This document shows positions 16,633-24,169 of a stretch of 27,781 bases of DNA, piece after piece. The notes below the pieces were generated by a model. It was not told where the DNA came from and did no database searches. It was given only the letters and a program-made list of their open reading frames with translations. The translations under genes were made by a program, and so were the position numbers. Numbering within the stretch: position 1 is the first letter of the stretch; each line of letters starts with the position of its first letter. The stretch covers positions 1-27,781 of the forward strand of contig URQW01000040.1 in NCBI GenBank assembly GCA_900550105.1, given 5' to 3'. This DNA comes from an uncultured Pelosinus sp. (GTDB lineage: Bacteria > Bacillota > Negativicutes > UMGS1260).

Positions 16633-17508
16633 ATGTTTAGTCAATATTTTGGACAATATTTATTGAATAAAGGAATTCTTCGAGCAGAACAGGTGGAAGA
16701 AGCGCTGGACTTAGAGCAGTCTGTTCGTGTAAAACTCGGTATTTTAGCTATGAATGCAGGTTATATGACAGTGACGCAGGTAGAAGAGATCAATGCGTTG
16801 CAGAAAAAACGTGACCGTCGGTTTGGTGAGTTGGCCATTGATAAAGGTTATTTAACGGAACAGCAGTTGGAACAACTTCTAAAATCACAGGAACAAAAAT
16901 ATTTGAATTTGAGTCAGGTGATTGTCGATAAAGGTTTTTTGTCTCTCAGTGAAGTAGATGAAGCCTTATCAAATTATAAAGCGGAAAATCAACTTTCCGA
17001 TGAACATATTCAGGCTTTGGCTAAGGCGGATATTGATGCCATCGTACGTTTTAGTCTTGATTTTCGCCGCGAAGAAAAAGCTGACGCATATTACAATTAT
17101 GCAGCGCTCACTTTGCGGAATATTGTACGCTTTTTGAATGAGACACCGGTCTTGTTAAAGAATAATCCGGTTGTGGGCGCCTCCTTTCCTTGGCTTGTTA
17201 CGCAGAATATGGTCAGTAAAGATTCTTTGCTTACCGGCTTAGGAATGGATGATAGCACGTTGTTAGCTTTGGCAAAACGATTTAGCGGCGAGGAAATCAG
17301 TAGTACTGTAGATGCCTTTGCCAAAGATTGCGCCGGTGAGTTTTTAAATTTAACAAATGGAATTTTTAGTGTAAATTCTTCGAATCAAGGAATTAGCTAT
17401 GACTTAGAACCCCAGGAAGTAATGGCGAAAAAAGCATTTCCATCAATTAAAGGGCAAGTCATTCCAGTACGGGTATCTTTTGGTCTAATTTGTATTTTTG
17501 TCAATTAA
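16633..17508 (+). CDS. CheX-like phosphatase fused to tandem MshEN-like repeats
   Basis: 291 residues. The first ~115 contain four units of the form [LF]G-x-x-[LA]-x-x-x-G-[YIF]-[LM]-x-x-x-x-[LV], for example FGQYLLNKGIL (6-16), LGILAMNAGYM (35-45), FGELAIDKGYL (64-74) and LSQVIVDKGFL (93-103). They match the paired half-motifs of the MshEN/GspE-N domain, which in MshE binds cyclic di-GMP. Residues about 130-291 resemble CheX/CheC, with the phosphatase-type signature GEFLN (Glu236, Asn239) on a helix. The combination suggests a CheY-P phosphatase controlled by the N-terminal repeats; ligand binding is inference. It follows the receiver gene by 12 bp with AAAGGAGAG, and a terminator follows directly. 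Confidence 0.75.
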   Translation: MFSQYFGQYLLNKGILRAEQVEEALDLEQSVRVKLGILAMNAGYMTVTQVEEINALQKKRDRRFGELAIDKGYLTEQQLEQLLKSQEQKYLNLSQVIVDKGFLSLSEVDEALSNYKAENQLSDEHIQALAKADIDAIVRFSLDFRREEKADAYYNYAALTLRNIVRFLNETPVLLKNNPVVGASFPWLVTQNMVSKDSLLTGLGMDDSTLLALAKRFSGEEISSTVDAFAKDCAGEFLNLTNGIFSVNSSNQGISYDLEPQEVMAKKAFPSIKGQVIPVRVSFGLICIFVN

Positions 17509-17532
17509 AACAGCCTAAGGGCTGTTTTAATT
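17507..17532 (+). terminator. Terminator after the CheX-like gene
   Basis: AAAACAGCC (17507-17515) pairs with GGCTGTTTT (17520-17528) over a 4-base loop. It begins within the stop codon. Confidence 0.85.
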
Positions 17533-17564
17533 TTGACTATTTCGTGTGATTATTCAAAAAAATC

Positions 17565-17594
17565 TTGACGCTTTTCTTAACGGCGTTTTATACT
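17565..17594 (+). promoter_or_regulatory. Sigma-A promoter of the IclR-kdgK-yhcH-like operon
   Basis: -35 TTGACG (17565-17570), 18-bp spacer, -10 TATACT (17589-17594). Transcript start expected near 17601. Confidence 0.72.
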
Positions 17595-17618
17595 GTTTGT
17601 AGACAGATATGTGAACGA

Positions 17619-17636
17619 CATTCATATATGTGAATG
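17619..17636 (+). promoter_or_regulatory. Palindrome in the leader, candidate IclR operator
   Basis: CATTCA (17619-17624) and TGAATG (17631-17636) form an exact inverted repeat around an AT-rich centre, between the predicted transcript start and the IclR start codon. The position fits autoregulation; binding is unproven. Confidence 0.4.
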
Positions 17637-17646
17637 GAGTGTGGTT

Positions 17647-18435
17647 ATGGCAAGCGTTCGATCGAATAAATCTGCCGCCCGCGTTGTAGATATTCTCGTC
17701 CTTTTAGCGAAGAGCAGCCGCTCTTTAACTTTAGCTGAGATTGCGCGTGAACTTCAGATTCCGAAAAGCAGTGCGTTTGATTTAGTCTATACGCTGGTGG
17801 AAAAAGGTTTTTTAGAATTAGATGAGCAAAATGGCGCAGCTTTTACTCTGGGACTTAAAGTATTTGAAGTGGGAGCCGCTTTTCTTTCGAAGGCTGATTT
17901 GCATCGTGCGGCAAGAGCTCGCCTAGAATATTTAGTGGCTGCTACGGGGCGAACAGCTTTTTTGGCGACAGAAAATCATGGGGAAATCGTTTATCTTGAT
18001 AAAGTGGAGCCTCATTCTGCTATTTTTACGGGCGCGTTGCTAGGATCGCGCAATCCGATGAGTTGTACGGGACTTGGTAAAGCCTTGTTAGCTGCTTGGC
18101 CGCAGGAAAAAGTAGAAGCTTTGTTGCGTGAAAAGGGTCTTGCCTGTAAAACCGCTTTTAGCATTACGGAGCCGCAGCGTTTATTTGCTGAGCTTTCTCT
18201 CATCAAACAACGCGGCTATGCTTTAGATGAACGTGAAAATGAGACGGATATTTTTTGTGTGGCTGCGCCGATTTTTGACCGCAGAGATAGGGCAGTTGCG
18301 GCAATTAGTATAGCGAATCCCGCCAGTTCCATGGATGAGGCGGCGATCAAAATACAAGGAACCTTGATGGTAGAAAGTGCGTTAGCAATATCGCGTCAAC
18401 TTGGTTTTTTGCGGCAGAAACTTTATGAACTTTAA
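17647..18435 (+). CDS. IclR-family transcriptional regulator
   Basis: 262 residues. N-terminal winged helix (about 8-68, with LAEIARELQIPKSSAFDLVYTL as recognition region) and the C-terminal IclR effector domain (about 85-255, including YLDKVEPH, MSCTGLGKALLA, GYALDERENETDIFCVAAPIF). The members linked to sugar-acid genes (KdgR type) sense 2-keto-3-deoxygluconate or related compounds. It is followed after 18 bp by a KDG kinase-like gene, which suggests the same effector here (inference). ATG 17647 is chosen over the upstream GTG at 17611 because GGAG lies 7 bases upstream and homologues begin close to ASVRSNKSA. Confidence 0.9.
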   Translation: MASVRSNKSAARVVDILVLLAKSSRSLTLAEIARELQIPKSSAFDLVYTLVEKGFLELDEQNGAAFTLGLKVFEVGAAFLSKADLHRAARARLEYLVAATGRTAFLATENHGEIVYLDKVEPHSAIFTGALLGSRNPMSCTGLGKALLAAWPQEKVEALLREKGLACKTAFSITEPQRLFAELSLIKQRGYALDERENETDIFCVAAPIFDRRDRAVAAISIANPASSMDEAAIKIQGTLMVESALAISRQLGFLRQKLYEL

Positions 18436-18453
18436 AATGAAGGAGGCCCTATT

Positions 18454-19401
18454 ATGGCTGATATTGTAACAATTGGTGAAACTATGATGCTGCTGAATCC
18501 GCAGCAAACCGGTTCCTTGCGGTATGTAACAAATTTTACGAAAACTTTAGGCGGGGCAGAGTCTAATTTATGTATTGCCGCCAGTCGACTTGGTCATACG
18601 GCAGGCTGGATTAGTCGTCTCGGTGATGATGAATTTGGTCTGTTTATTCGTAACTTTCTTCGCGGGGAAGGTGTTGATACAGAGCAAGTTGTGTTTGACG
18701 GACAGGCGCCTACGGCCGTCTTTTTTAAAGAACGTCGCGAAGGTGCCGAATCGCGCGTATATTATTATCGCAAGTTATCGGCAGCCAGCCGTTTGACACC
18801 GGCAGACCTTGATGAAGATTATATAAAGGCGGCTAAATTTCTCCATATAACGGGAATTACTCCAGCGCTTAGCGACAGTTGCCGAGAAACTGTTTTCGCT
18901 GCTGTGACGATTGCCAAAAAACATGGCGTACAGATATCTTTTGATCCAAATATTCGTCTGAAATTATGGTCTTTAGAAGAAGCGCGGCCGGTGCTGACGA
19001 AGTTAGCGGAACTATCTGATTATTTCTTCCCGGGCGAGAAGGAATTAGAGCAGCTTTATCCTGGACAAAAACTAGGCGATGTAGTTGCTGAGCTTTTGGC
19101 AAAAGGCGTAAAAAAGGTAATTCTTAAAGAAGGAGAAACTGGTTGTACTATTTTTACGAAAGAAGAGCCTTTAAAGGTACCTGGCTGCCCAGTTACACTG
19201 GTAGATCCGATCGGTGCTGGCGATGGCTTTGCCGCCGGATTTTTAGCTGGGAAGTTACGTAATTTATCAGATTACGAGGCTGGTCGCCTTGGCAATGCTG
19301 TTGGCGCTATGGCCGTAACGGCTACAGGCGATATTGAAGGATATCCCACAGATCGCGAAGTGCAGGCCTTTCTTTGCAATACGACGATTATTGAACGCTG
19401 A
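18454..19401 (+). CDS. kdgK: 2-keto-3-deoxygluconate kinase-like PfkB sugar kinase
   Basis: 315 residues, ribokinase/PfkB fold. N-terminal substrate region GGAESNLCIAASRLG (33-47), the KDG-kinase-like VYYYRKLSAASRL (102-114), FDPNIRLKLW (163-172), and the C-terminal signature DPIGAGDGFAAGF (251-263) with catalytic Asp257 and the anion hole GAGD. It would phosphorylate KDG to KDPG in pectin/uronate breakdown. The KDPG aldolase gene is not in the window. AAGGAGG precedes the ATG by about 8 bases. The assignment over other PfkB sugars rests on the RxxxAASRLTP stretch and the IclR neighbour; 2-dehydro-3-deoxygalactonate kinase is an alternative. Confidence 0.82.
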   Translation: MADIVTIGETMMLLNPQQTGSLRYVTNFTKTLGGAESNLCIAASRLGHTAGWISRLGDDEFGLFIRNFLRGEGVDTEQVVFDGQAPTAVFFKERREGAESRVYYYRKLSAASRLTPADLDEDYIKAAKFLHITGITPALSDSCRETVFAAVTIAKKHGVQISFDPNIRLKLWSLEEARPVLTKLAELSDYFFPGEKELEQLYPGQKLGDVVAELLAKGVKKVILKEGETGCTIFTKEEPLKVPGCPVTLVDPIGAGDGFAAGFLAGKLRNLSDYEAGRLGNAVGAMAVTATGDIEGYPTDREVQAFLCNTTIIER

Positions 19402-19442
19402 GAAGCGCAGTGCTTTTTATTATATAGAGGATGGTGGCAGCT

Positions 19443-19916
19443 ATGATTATTGGCAGAGTGGATCAGACAGTAGAAGAAGTGAAGCGCTATGGCGAAGTTT
19501 TTCATTATGCTTTAAAGTATCTCAAAGATACGGACTTTTCTAGCTTACAGGAAGGACGTTATGAACTAGAAAAGGGCATTTTTGCGTTGCTGCAAAAGTA
19601 TCAAGCAAAGTCCTTTGCTGAGAGTCGTCCCGAAAATCATGTGAAGTATATTGATATCCAATATATTGTAGCTGGTCAGGAACAGATCGGTTGGGCATTA
19701 CTTACGCCAGCCGCCGTCGTGACTGAAGATTTGCTGCAGGATAAGGATCTCTGTTTTTACAGTACTGTCGAAACAGAAGTTATGACAACACTTACAGCTG
19801 GCATGTTCGCTATTTACTTTCCCGAAGATGTTCATCGGCCTGGGGTACGTGTTGGCGATCACGCTGATGTTGTGACAAAGGTCGTTGTTAAGATTCCGGT
19901 GGACTTAGTGAAATAA
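19443..19916 (+). CDS. YhcH/YjgK/YiaL (DUF386) family protein
   Basis: 157 residues with the family's cupin-like landmarks: EKGIFALLQKYQAKSF, ENHVKYIDIQYIVAGQEQIGW and FPEDVHRPG, where the His residues are likely metal ligands. Members (YhcH, YjgK, YiaL, TabA) accompany sugar-acid and amino-sugar pathways and may be epimerases or isomerases acting on ring forms; the role is not settled. ATG 19443 is preferred to the in-frame ATG at 19431, whose GAGG site would be directly adjacent; GGTGG lies 5 bases before 19443. The gap to kdgK is 41 bp with no terminator, so it closes the operon. Confidence 0.87.
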   Translation: MIIGRVDQTVEEVKRYGEVFHYALKYLKDTDFSSLQEGRYELEKGIFALLQKYQAKSFAESRPENHVKYIDIQYIVAGQEQIGWALLTPAAVVTEDLLQDKDLCFYSTVETEVMTTLTAGMFAIYFPEDVHRPGVRVGDHADVVTKVVVKIPVDLVK

Positions 19917-19953
19917 CTGTTGCTTTGGAGCGATAAAAAGGAATTATTACGGT

Positions 19954-19986
19954 GAGACTGTCTTTTGATGAAGGCAGTCTCTTTTA
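19954..19986 (+). terminator. Terminator of the IclR-kdgK operon
   Basis: An 11-bp stem (19954-19964 with 19971-19981, one G-T pair) with a 6-base loop is followed by TTTTA. The rest of the gap to 20179 holds only weak promoter-like AT-rich elements (for example TATAGT at 20090-20095) and nothing firm. Confidence 0.82.
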
Positions 19987-20179
19987 CTTATGTTAATTTT
20001 TTCTTAAGTCTTTTTGTCGGCAAAGGAGTTTTGTCCATAGAGCAATAAGAAGATAAGTGGTGACATTTACTTGGCTTTCTTGAATACATTATAGTAGGTG
20101 ATGCTAGTTATTTGAGGGCTGTTTTGCTTGTCTTTAGCAGAATCATGACGGTGTGGGAAGACAAAAAGGAGGAAAAAAG

Positions 20180-21571
20180 TTGAGAAAATATTACGTTCTC
20201 GATACAAATGTGTTGCTGCATTCTCCTAACGCTATCTTTGCATTCAACGAACATTGCGTCATTATTCCTGAAGTTGTTTTTGAAGAACTGGATCGCTTTA
20301 AGAAAGAAGCGTCTGATCGTGGGGCAAACAGCCGCCAAGTCAGTCGATTGATTGATGAATTGCGTATGAGGGGCAATCTTTTAACAGGTGTCGCAATTAA
20401 CGAAGAAGGCGGTATATTGCAGATAGAGACGAATCATCTTTCCACATCTGTCGGCCCCTATTGGGAAAAAGGAAAGCCCGATAATCGAATTTTGCAAGTA
20501 TGTAAAGGTCTTGCCGACGAGCAAAAAGAGGTTATTTTAGTTTCCAAAGATACGAATATGCGAGTAAAAGCGGCGGTGCTTACAATCACAGCGGAAGATT
20601 TTCGTAATGAAAAAGTTGCTGTTATGGAAGAACAGTATACAGGCCGCGCTACTGTATATACATCATCTGAGCTACTCGACTATTTCCATGCTGGCGAAGA
20701 GCATTTTATTAGGCCAGAAGATGTTTTTACGTATGATGAAAGCGCACAACGTCTTGTAGCACAGGAACTTACGGTAAATGAATTCTTGGTGATTCGCTCA
20801 ACCGAGAAGGAAAAGCACACAGCTTTAGGTCGTTTTGACGGCAAGAAGATTGTGCATCTTCGTTATAAGAACCATAATCCTTTTGGGATTGCGCCGCGCA
20901 GCGTTGGGCAGATTTTCATGCAAGAATGTCTCATGATGAGCGCCGATCAAGCTCCTTTGGTAATTATTAAGGGGCCGGCAGGCACAGCAAAAACTTTTTA
21001 TTCTTTAGCTGTCGGCTTATATAAAACAATGGACTGCTGTCCCCGCGAATATAATCATCTGCTGATTTGTCGCCCTAATATTCCCATGGATGAGGAGATT
21101 GGTTTTCTTCCTGGGTCAGAAAGCGATAAGATTGGCGTGTTTATGCGAGGCATTCGTGATAATCTGTTTACTTTAATGAATGGGAATGCCGAAATGATCC
21201 AAGATACGAAAGATTTAGCTGCCGCCGAAGATACGGTTCAGATGCTCTTTGATAAACGGATTATTCAGACGGAAGCGTTGGCTTATCAACGCGGCCGTTC
21301 GTTGCAACGATATTGGATGCTGCTTGATGAAATGCAAAATTCGACGCCGCGGCAGGCGAAAGGCGTAATCACTCGACCGGGGCTTGGTACCAAAATCATA
21401 TTAATTGGTGACCCGGCTCAGATCGATCATCCGTATCTAGACAGTCGATCAAATGGACTTGTCTACGCTAGTGAAAAAATGCGCGGTTCAGCGCTTTGCT
21501 ATCAGGTAACCCTGACTCATGATGAATGTGAACGTTCGCCTTTAGCGGCGGAAGCGTCTTTGCGTTTATAA
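20180..21571 (+). CDS. PIN-domain and PhoH-domain ATPase (PhoH2/YlaK-like)
   Basis: 463 residues. N-terminal PIN ribonuclease domain (about 1-140) with its acidic residues Asp8 (VLDTN), Glu36 (VFEELD), Asp101 (KPDN) and Asp124 (SKDTN). A linker follows, then the PhoH ATPase domain (about 240-463) with Walker A GPAGTAKT (265-272), Walker B LLDEMQN (381-387) and IILIGDPAQID. PhoH2 proteins are RNA helicase/ribonucleases, here expected to be cytoplasmic RNA processors. The TTG at 20180 is chosen because a perfect AAAGGAGG (20165-20172) is 7 bases upstream and MRKYYVLDTN is the usual N-terminus; the frame upstream overlaps that site. Oddity: Walker A has Ala in place of the second-last Gly, as in MoxR-type ATPases. 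It appears monocistronic. Confidence 0.92.
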   Translation: MRKYYVLDTNVLLHSPNAIFAFNEHCVIIPEVVFEELDRFKKEASDRGANSRQVSRLIDELRMRGNLLTGVAINEEGGILQIETNHLSTSVGPYWEKGKPDNRILQVCKGLADEQKEVILVSKDTNMRVKAAVLTITAEDFRNEKVAVMEEQYTGRATVYTSSELLDYFHAGEEHFIRPEDVFTYDESAQRLVAQELTVNEFLVIRSTEKEKHTALGRFDGKKIVHLRYKNHNPFGIAPRSVGQIFMQECLMMSADQAPLVIIKGPAGTAKTFYSLAVGLYKTMDCCPREYNHLLICRPNIPMDEEIGFLPGSESDKIGVFMRGIRDNLFTLMNGNAEMIQDTKDLAAAEDTVQMLFDKRIIQTEALAYQRGRSLQRYWMLLDEMQNSTPRQAKGVITRPGLGTKIILIGDPAQIDHPYLDSRSNGLVYASEKMRGSALCYQVTLTHDECERSPLAAEASLRL

Positions 21572-21587
21572 TAAGATTGATTGCAGG

Positions 21588-21618
21588 AAAAGCCAGCGTT
21601 TTGGTGCTGGCTTTTTTT
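21588..21618 (+). terminator. Terminator after the PIN-PhoH gene
   Basis: AAAAGCCAGC (21588-21597) pairs with GCTGGCTTTT (21606-21615) over an 8-base loop, with a T-run to 21618. Confidence 0.92.
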
Positions 21619-21692
21619 ATTCCCCCAATTCGCCCTTTGGTGCTATTTTTTTACATATCAAGAGGGTTTTATGGGTGAATGGCGAATAATAT

Positions 21693-21722
21693 TTGACAAT
21701 AGATTTGCTTTATCGCGATACA
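21693..21722 (+). promoter_or_regulatory. Possible promoter of the chemoreceptor gene
   Basis: -35 TTGACA (21693-21698, consensus), 18-bp spacer, weak -10 GATACA (21717-21722). An alternative -10, TATAGT at 21778-21783, lacks a good -35. Confidence 0.4.
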
Positions 21723-21827
21723 TAGAGGTTTTACAGAGGCTTTTTGGGGAGCTTAACGCAAGGAAATGACCGCTTTGTATAGTAATTGTAGTGAATTTTT
21801 TAGATTGATAGGAGGGTGGTTGGCGGC

Positions 21828-23567
21828 ATGGCCAATATGGGGAGAATGACAATCGGCAAAAAAATTGCCGGAGTAATGGCTTTTATTCTTATTTTAATCG
21901 TAATTATGGCGGGGACTTCATTTTATTCGCTGACGAACTCGAAAGAATTGCTAGCGGCAGTGAATGAGGCGAACGAGCGGGTTATGGTGTCTGATGATAT
22001 TGTCAGTCAGTATAAAGAAGCTGTTTTAGCAATTCGCAGTTATGTAGCTTATGGTGATGAAAGCGCTTATCAAAAGGTTGAGCCTGAAATGGATAAGACG
22101 ATAGCCTTGGAGCAAAAGTTGCTGGCTATGGCTCGTGCGGATAAACGGCAGGAAGTGCAAGCTGTAATTGATAAAACAACAACCTATAAGAAAATTATTG
22201 TAAGTCAATATATGCCGCTGGCGCGGCAGTATCAAACGAATCTTTCGGCAGGGAATTTGAGTGAAGCTTTGGCAGCAAAACAAAAAATGGATAATGTAGC
22301 GCAGCAGGCACGGGCGCTAGCGAAAGAAGTTGACGAATCGGTTAATTTTTTCTCTGATGCCAATAAAACTCATGCCGATTCTTTGGTGCAAGAAAGTATG
22401 ACAAATGCAAATCGCGTGATTTATGTCTCCGTTATTTTGAGTCTTATTTCACTGCTTTTTGCTGTTTTTGCCGCGCTTGTTCTTACACGGGTTATTAAAA
22501 AGCCGGTGATTGAAATTGTTGGGATAGCCAATGCTTATGCCGATGGCGATTTGCGTGATGAAGTTCATTGGCAATCAAATGACGAATTTGGCGATTTGGC
22601 TGATTCGTTGCGGTTAATGCATAAGAATTTCGTGGAAATGATTAGCAATATTCGGATCTCATCGGAACAACTTGCAGCGGCTTCGGAAGAAACAGCTGCT
22701 TCGACGGAGGAAGTTACTGCAAGCAGTGAAGAAATTTCTCGCAATATGGAAAATCTCGCTAAAGAAGCGGATAACGGCAATAAATCGATGTTGGAAGCCT
22801 CGCAGTCATTAGTGCAATTATCAAGCTTGATTCAAATTGCTAAGTCCAAATCGCAGACTTCCATGGAATCAGCCGTTTCTACAATGGCTGTAGCAGAAAA
22901 AGGCCGCAATAAAGTGAATGAATCTGTCCATAACATGGAAAATATCAAAAACCAATCGGAGCACACGAGTCAAGTTATTGCGGATTTAGATCAGTACTCG
23001 CAACAGATTGGCGCCATTGTTGATATGATTACATCTATAGCGAATCAAACCAACTTACTGGCGCTAAATGCGGCCATTGAAGCTGCTAGAGCTGGCGAGG
23101 CCGGTAAGGGCTTTGCTGTTGTAGCTGAGGAAGTACGAAAATTGGCGGAACAATCCAATGACGGGGCTCAGGAAATTACGGCACTTGTGAAGAAGGTCAC
23201 GGAAAAAACGCAGATGGCTGTGTCTACGATGCAGCAAAATTCAGTAGAGATCGCTACAGGGGTTTTAACAGTGAATGAAGCGGGACAAGCCCTTGATCAA
23301 ATCTTAGAAGCGTTTGAACATGCCAAGGAAAATACGCAGGAAATTTTCCAAATTACTTCAGAAGAAGTGGCAAATTCGGAAAAAATTGTTCGCGTGATTG
23401 ATGCTTTGGCATCTGTCATTGAAGTAGTGGCTTCTCATTGTTTAGAAGTCATGGCGGCAGCGCAGCAGCAGTCGGCTGCGATGGAAACCGTTGCTTCTGC
23501 GTCGGAAGAAACAAGCGCGATGGCCAATGAGTTAGAAGGTTCGATTGAACAGTTTAAAGTGAAATAA
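21828..23567 (+). CDS. Methyl-accepting chemotaxis protein
   Basis: 579 residues: TM1 (about 13-33), an all-helical external sensor (about 35-195, four-helix-bundle type), TM2 (about 197-220), HAMP (about 218-270) and the long cytoplasmic coiled coil with the hairpin tip IANQTNLLALNAAIEAARAG (404-423), then KGFAVVAEEVRKLAEQS, the CheA/CheW contact region. Q/E-rich methylation helices flank it (SEETAASTEEV, ASASEETSAMA). There is no C-terminal CheR-tether pentapeptide. The ligand is unknown. ATG 21828 is chosen because AGGAGGG (21810-21816) lies 11 bases upstream; the in-frame GTG at 21816 overlaps that site. Single gene between two terminators. Confidence 0.95.
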   Translation: MANMGRMTIGKKIAGVMAFILILIVIMAGTSFYSLTNSKELLAAVNEANERVMVSDDIVSQYKEAVLAIRSYVAYGDESAYQKVEPEMDKTIALEQKLLAMARADKRQEVQAVIDKTTTYKKIIVSQYMPLARQYQTNLSAGNLSEALAAKQKMDNVAQQARALAKEVDESVNFFSDANKTHADSLVQESMTNANRVIYVSVILSLISLLFAVFAALVLTRVIKKPVIEIVGIANAYADGDLRDEVHWQSNDEFGDLADSLRLMHKNFVEMISNIRISSEQLAAASEETAASTEEVTASSEEISRNMENLAKEADNGNKSMLEASQSLVQLSSLIQIAKSKSQTSMESAVSTMAVAEKGRNKVNESVHNMENIKNQSEHTSQVIADLDQYSQQIGAIVDMITSIANQTNLLALNAAIEAARAGEAGKGFAVVAEEVRKLAEQSNDGAQEITALVKKVTEKTQMAVSTMQQNSVEIATGVLTVNEAGQALDQILEAFEHAKENTQEIFQITSEEVANSEKIVRVIDALASVIEVVASHCLEVMAAAQQQSAAMETVASASEETSAMANELEGSIEQFKVK

Positions 23568-23580
23568 AATATTTTATAGA

Positions 23581-23613
23581 AAAAAAGCTGCCCTTTAAAA
23601 GGGCAGCTTTTTT
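23581..23613. terminator. Bidirectional terminator between the chemoreceptor and small-protein genes
   Basis: A nearly continuous palindrome, A6-GCTGCCC-TTT and AAA-GGGCAGC-T6, with A-run and T-run on either side, so it can stop transcription from both strands. Confidence 0.92.
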
Positions 23614-23614
23614 C

Positions 23615-23875
23615 TTACTCACCGTAATCGTTATTGCTGTCATACTTGGCGGTTAAAGTTCCGTAGGTGTCTTTGCTTTGTTTGTTTTTCGTAGTTGATG
23701 TTTGCTGTGAAGATGTGGTATTTGTTCCAGCGCCTGATGCCATGCTGCTTGTTGATGATGCGGCGGAAGAGGAGGAATAATCATTGTTGGCGTCTTGCTT
23801 GGCAGTCATTGTACCATACTCGTTTTTGCTTTGCATAGTACTGGTGTTTTTCGATTGACTGGTTTTGTTTGTCAT
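23615..23875 (-). CDS. Small Ser/Thr/Asn/Gln-rich repeat protein, gamma-SASP-like
   Basis: 86 residues with no hydrophobic core, membrane segment or signal peptide. A 19-residue unit occurs twice: QSKNEYGTMTAKQDANNDY (15-33) and QSKDTYGTLTAKYDSNNDY (66-84), 14 of 19 identical, joined by an S/T/A/G-rich linker. AGGAGG (plus-strand 23883-23888) lies 7 bases before the ATG, so the gene is real. Size, low complexity and duplicated [FY]GT-x-x-A core recall gamma-type small acid-soluble spore proteins (SspE: 84 residues, repeated FGTEFASET). The upstream region has a candidate sigma-G promoter. The spore assignment is inference; otherwise it is an orphan disordered protein. It ends at the shared terminator. 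Confidence 0.7.
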   Translation of the reverse strand: MTNKTSQSKNTSTMQSKNEYGTMTAKQDANNDYSSSSAASSTSSMASGAGTNTTSSQQTSTTKNKQSKDTYGTLTAKYDSNNDYGE

Positions 23876-23913
23876 ATAGTTACCTCCTGCAGAACTTATT
23901 TTGGAACCGTTAT

Positions 23914-23942
23914 TATTATGTGTCGAAGAATTTTTGCGATAC
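23914..23942 (-). promoter_or_regulatory. Candidate sigma-G (forespore) promoter
   Basis: On the minus strand, -35 GTATC (23942-23938), 17-bp spacer, -10 CATAATA (23920-23914). The -10 box fits the sigma-G consensus CATnnTA fully and the -35 fits GHATR in four of five positions. The expected start is about 30 bases before the small-protein ATG. No sigma-A pair with proper spacing is visible here. Confidence 0.5.
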
Positions 23943-24031
23943 GTGGCAAAATTTTATTTTGTCAGACTTTGCTAGCTCATGGCTGAAGTTTACAAAAAAT
24001 ATAGTTAGAGGAAAATAAAATCATTTTGTTG

Positions 24032-24147
24032 TATAATTTAGCAACTGAGGCATAGACTAAAAGCAGGAAGATATAGTTTTTATATCTTCCGAGCAGGCGC
24101 CGTTGCTTTGTGGATTTTACGCAAAGGGCGGCGCTACGGTTTTTTTT
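24032..24147 (+). ncRNA. Candidate structured small RNA or leader with terminator
   Basis: A consensus -10 TATAAT (24032-24037, weak -35) is followed by a perfect 10-bp hairpin (24066-24075 with 24081-24090, loop GTTTT). A second 13-bp GC-rich hairpin (24097-24110 with 24122-24134, one bulge) follows, then eight Ts (24140-24147). CGG at 24137-24139 could instead pair with CCG at 24089-24091 in the base of the first hairpin. The layout fits a transcript of roughly 100 bases ending at an intrinsic terminator, before the DUF1934 promoter. No known RNA family is recognised. It also accounts for most of the 347-bp stretch without a coding gene from 23876 to 24222. Confidence 0.4.
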
Positions 24148-24169
24148 GCCTGTGAATCCGTTTTGGCTA

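Noticed and set aside
21581..21769. Open frame of 62 codons on the plus strand after the PIN-PhoH gene
   Set aside because: It begins inside the terminator hairpin, has no ribosome site, and overlaps the likely chemoreceptor promoter.
23795..23986. 63-codon plus-strand frame opposite the small repeat protein
   Set aside because: It overlaps the minus-strand gene that has a perfect ribosome site and internal protein repeats, and it runs through that gene's promoter.
24044..24140. Possible cyclic di-GMP-I (GEMM) riboswitch, because ACGCAAAG appears at 24119-24126
   Set aside because: The other conserved parts (GGCAAACC segment, tetraloop receptor arm) are missing and the motif sits in the hairpin loop and 3' arm of a terminator-like stem.
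24032..24147. T-box leader for argS
   Set aside because: The region is too short, and the T-box core (AGGGTGGAACCGCG-like) and a specifier stem are not seen.
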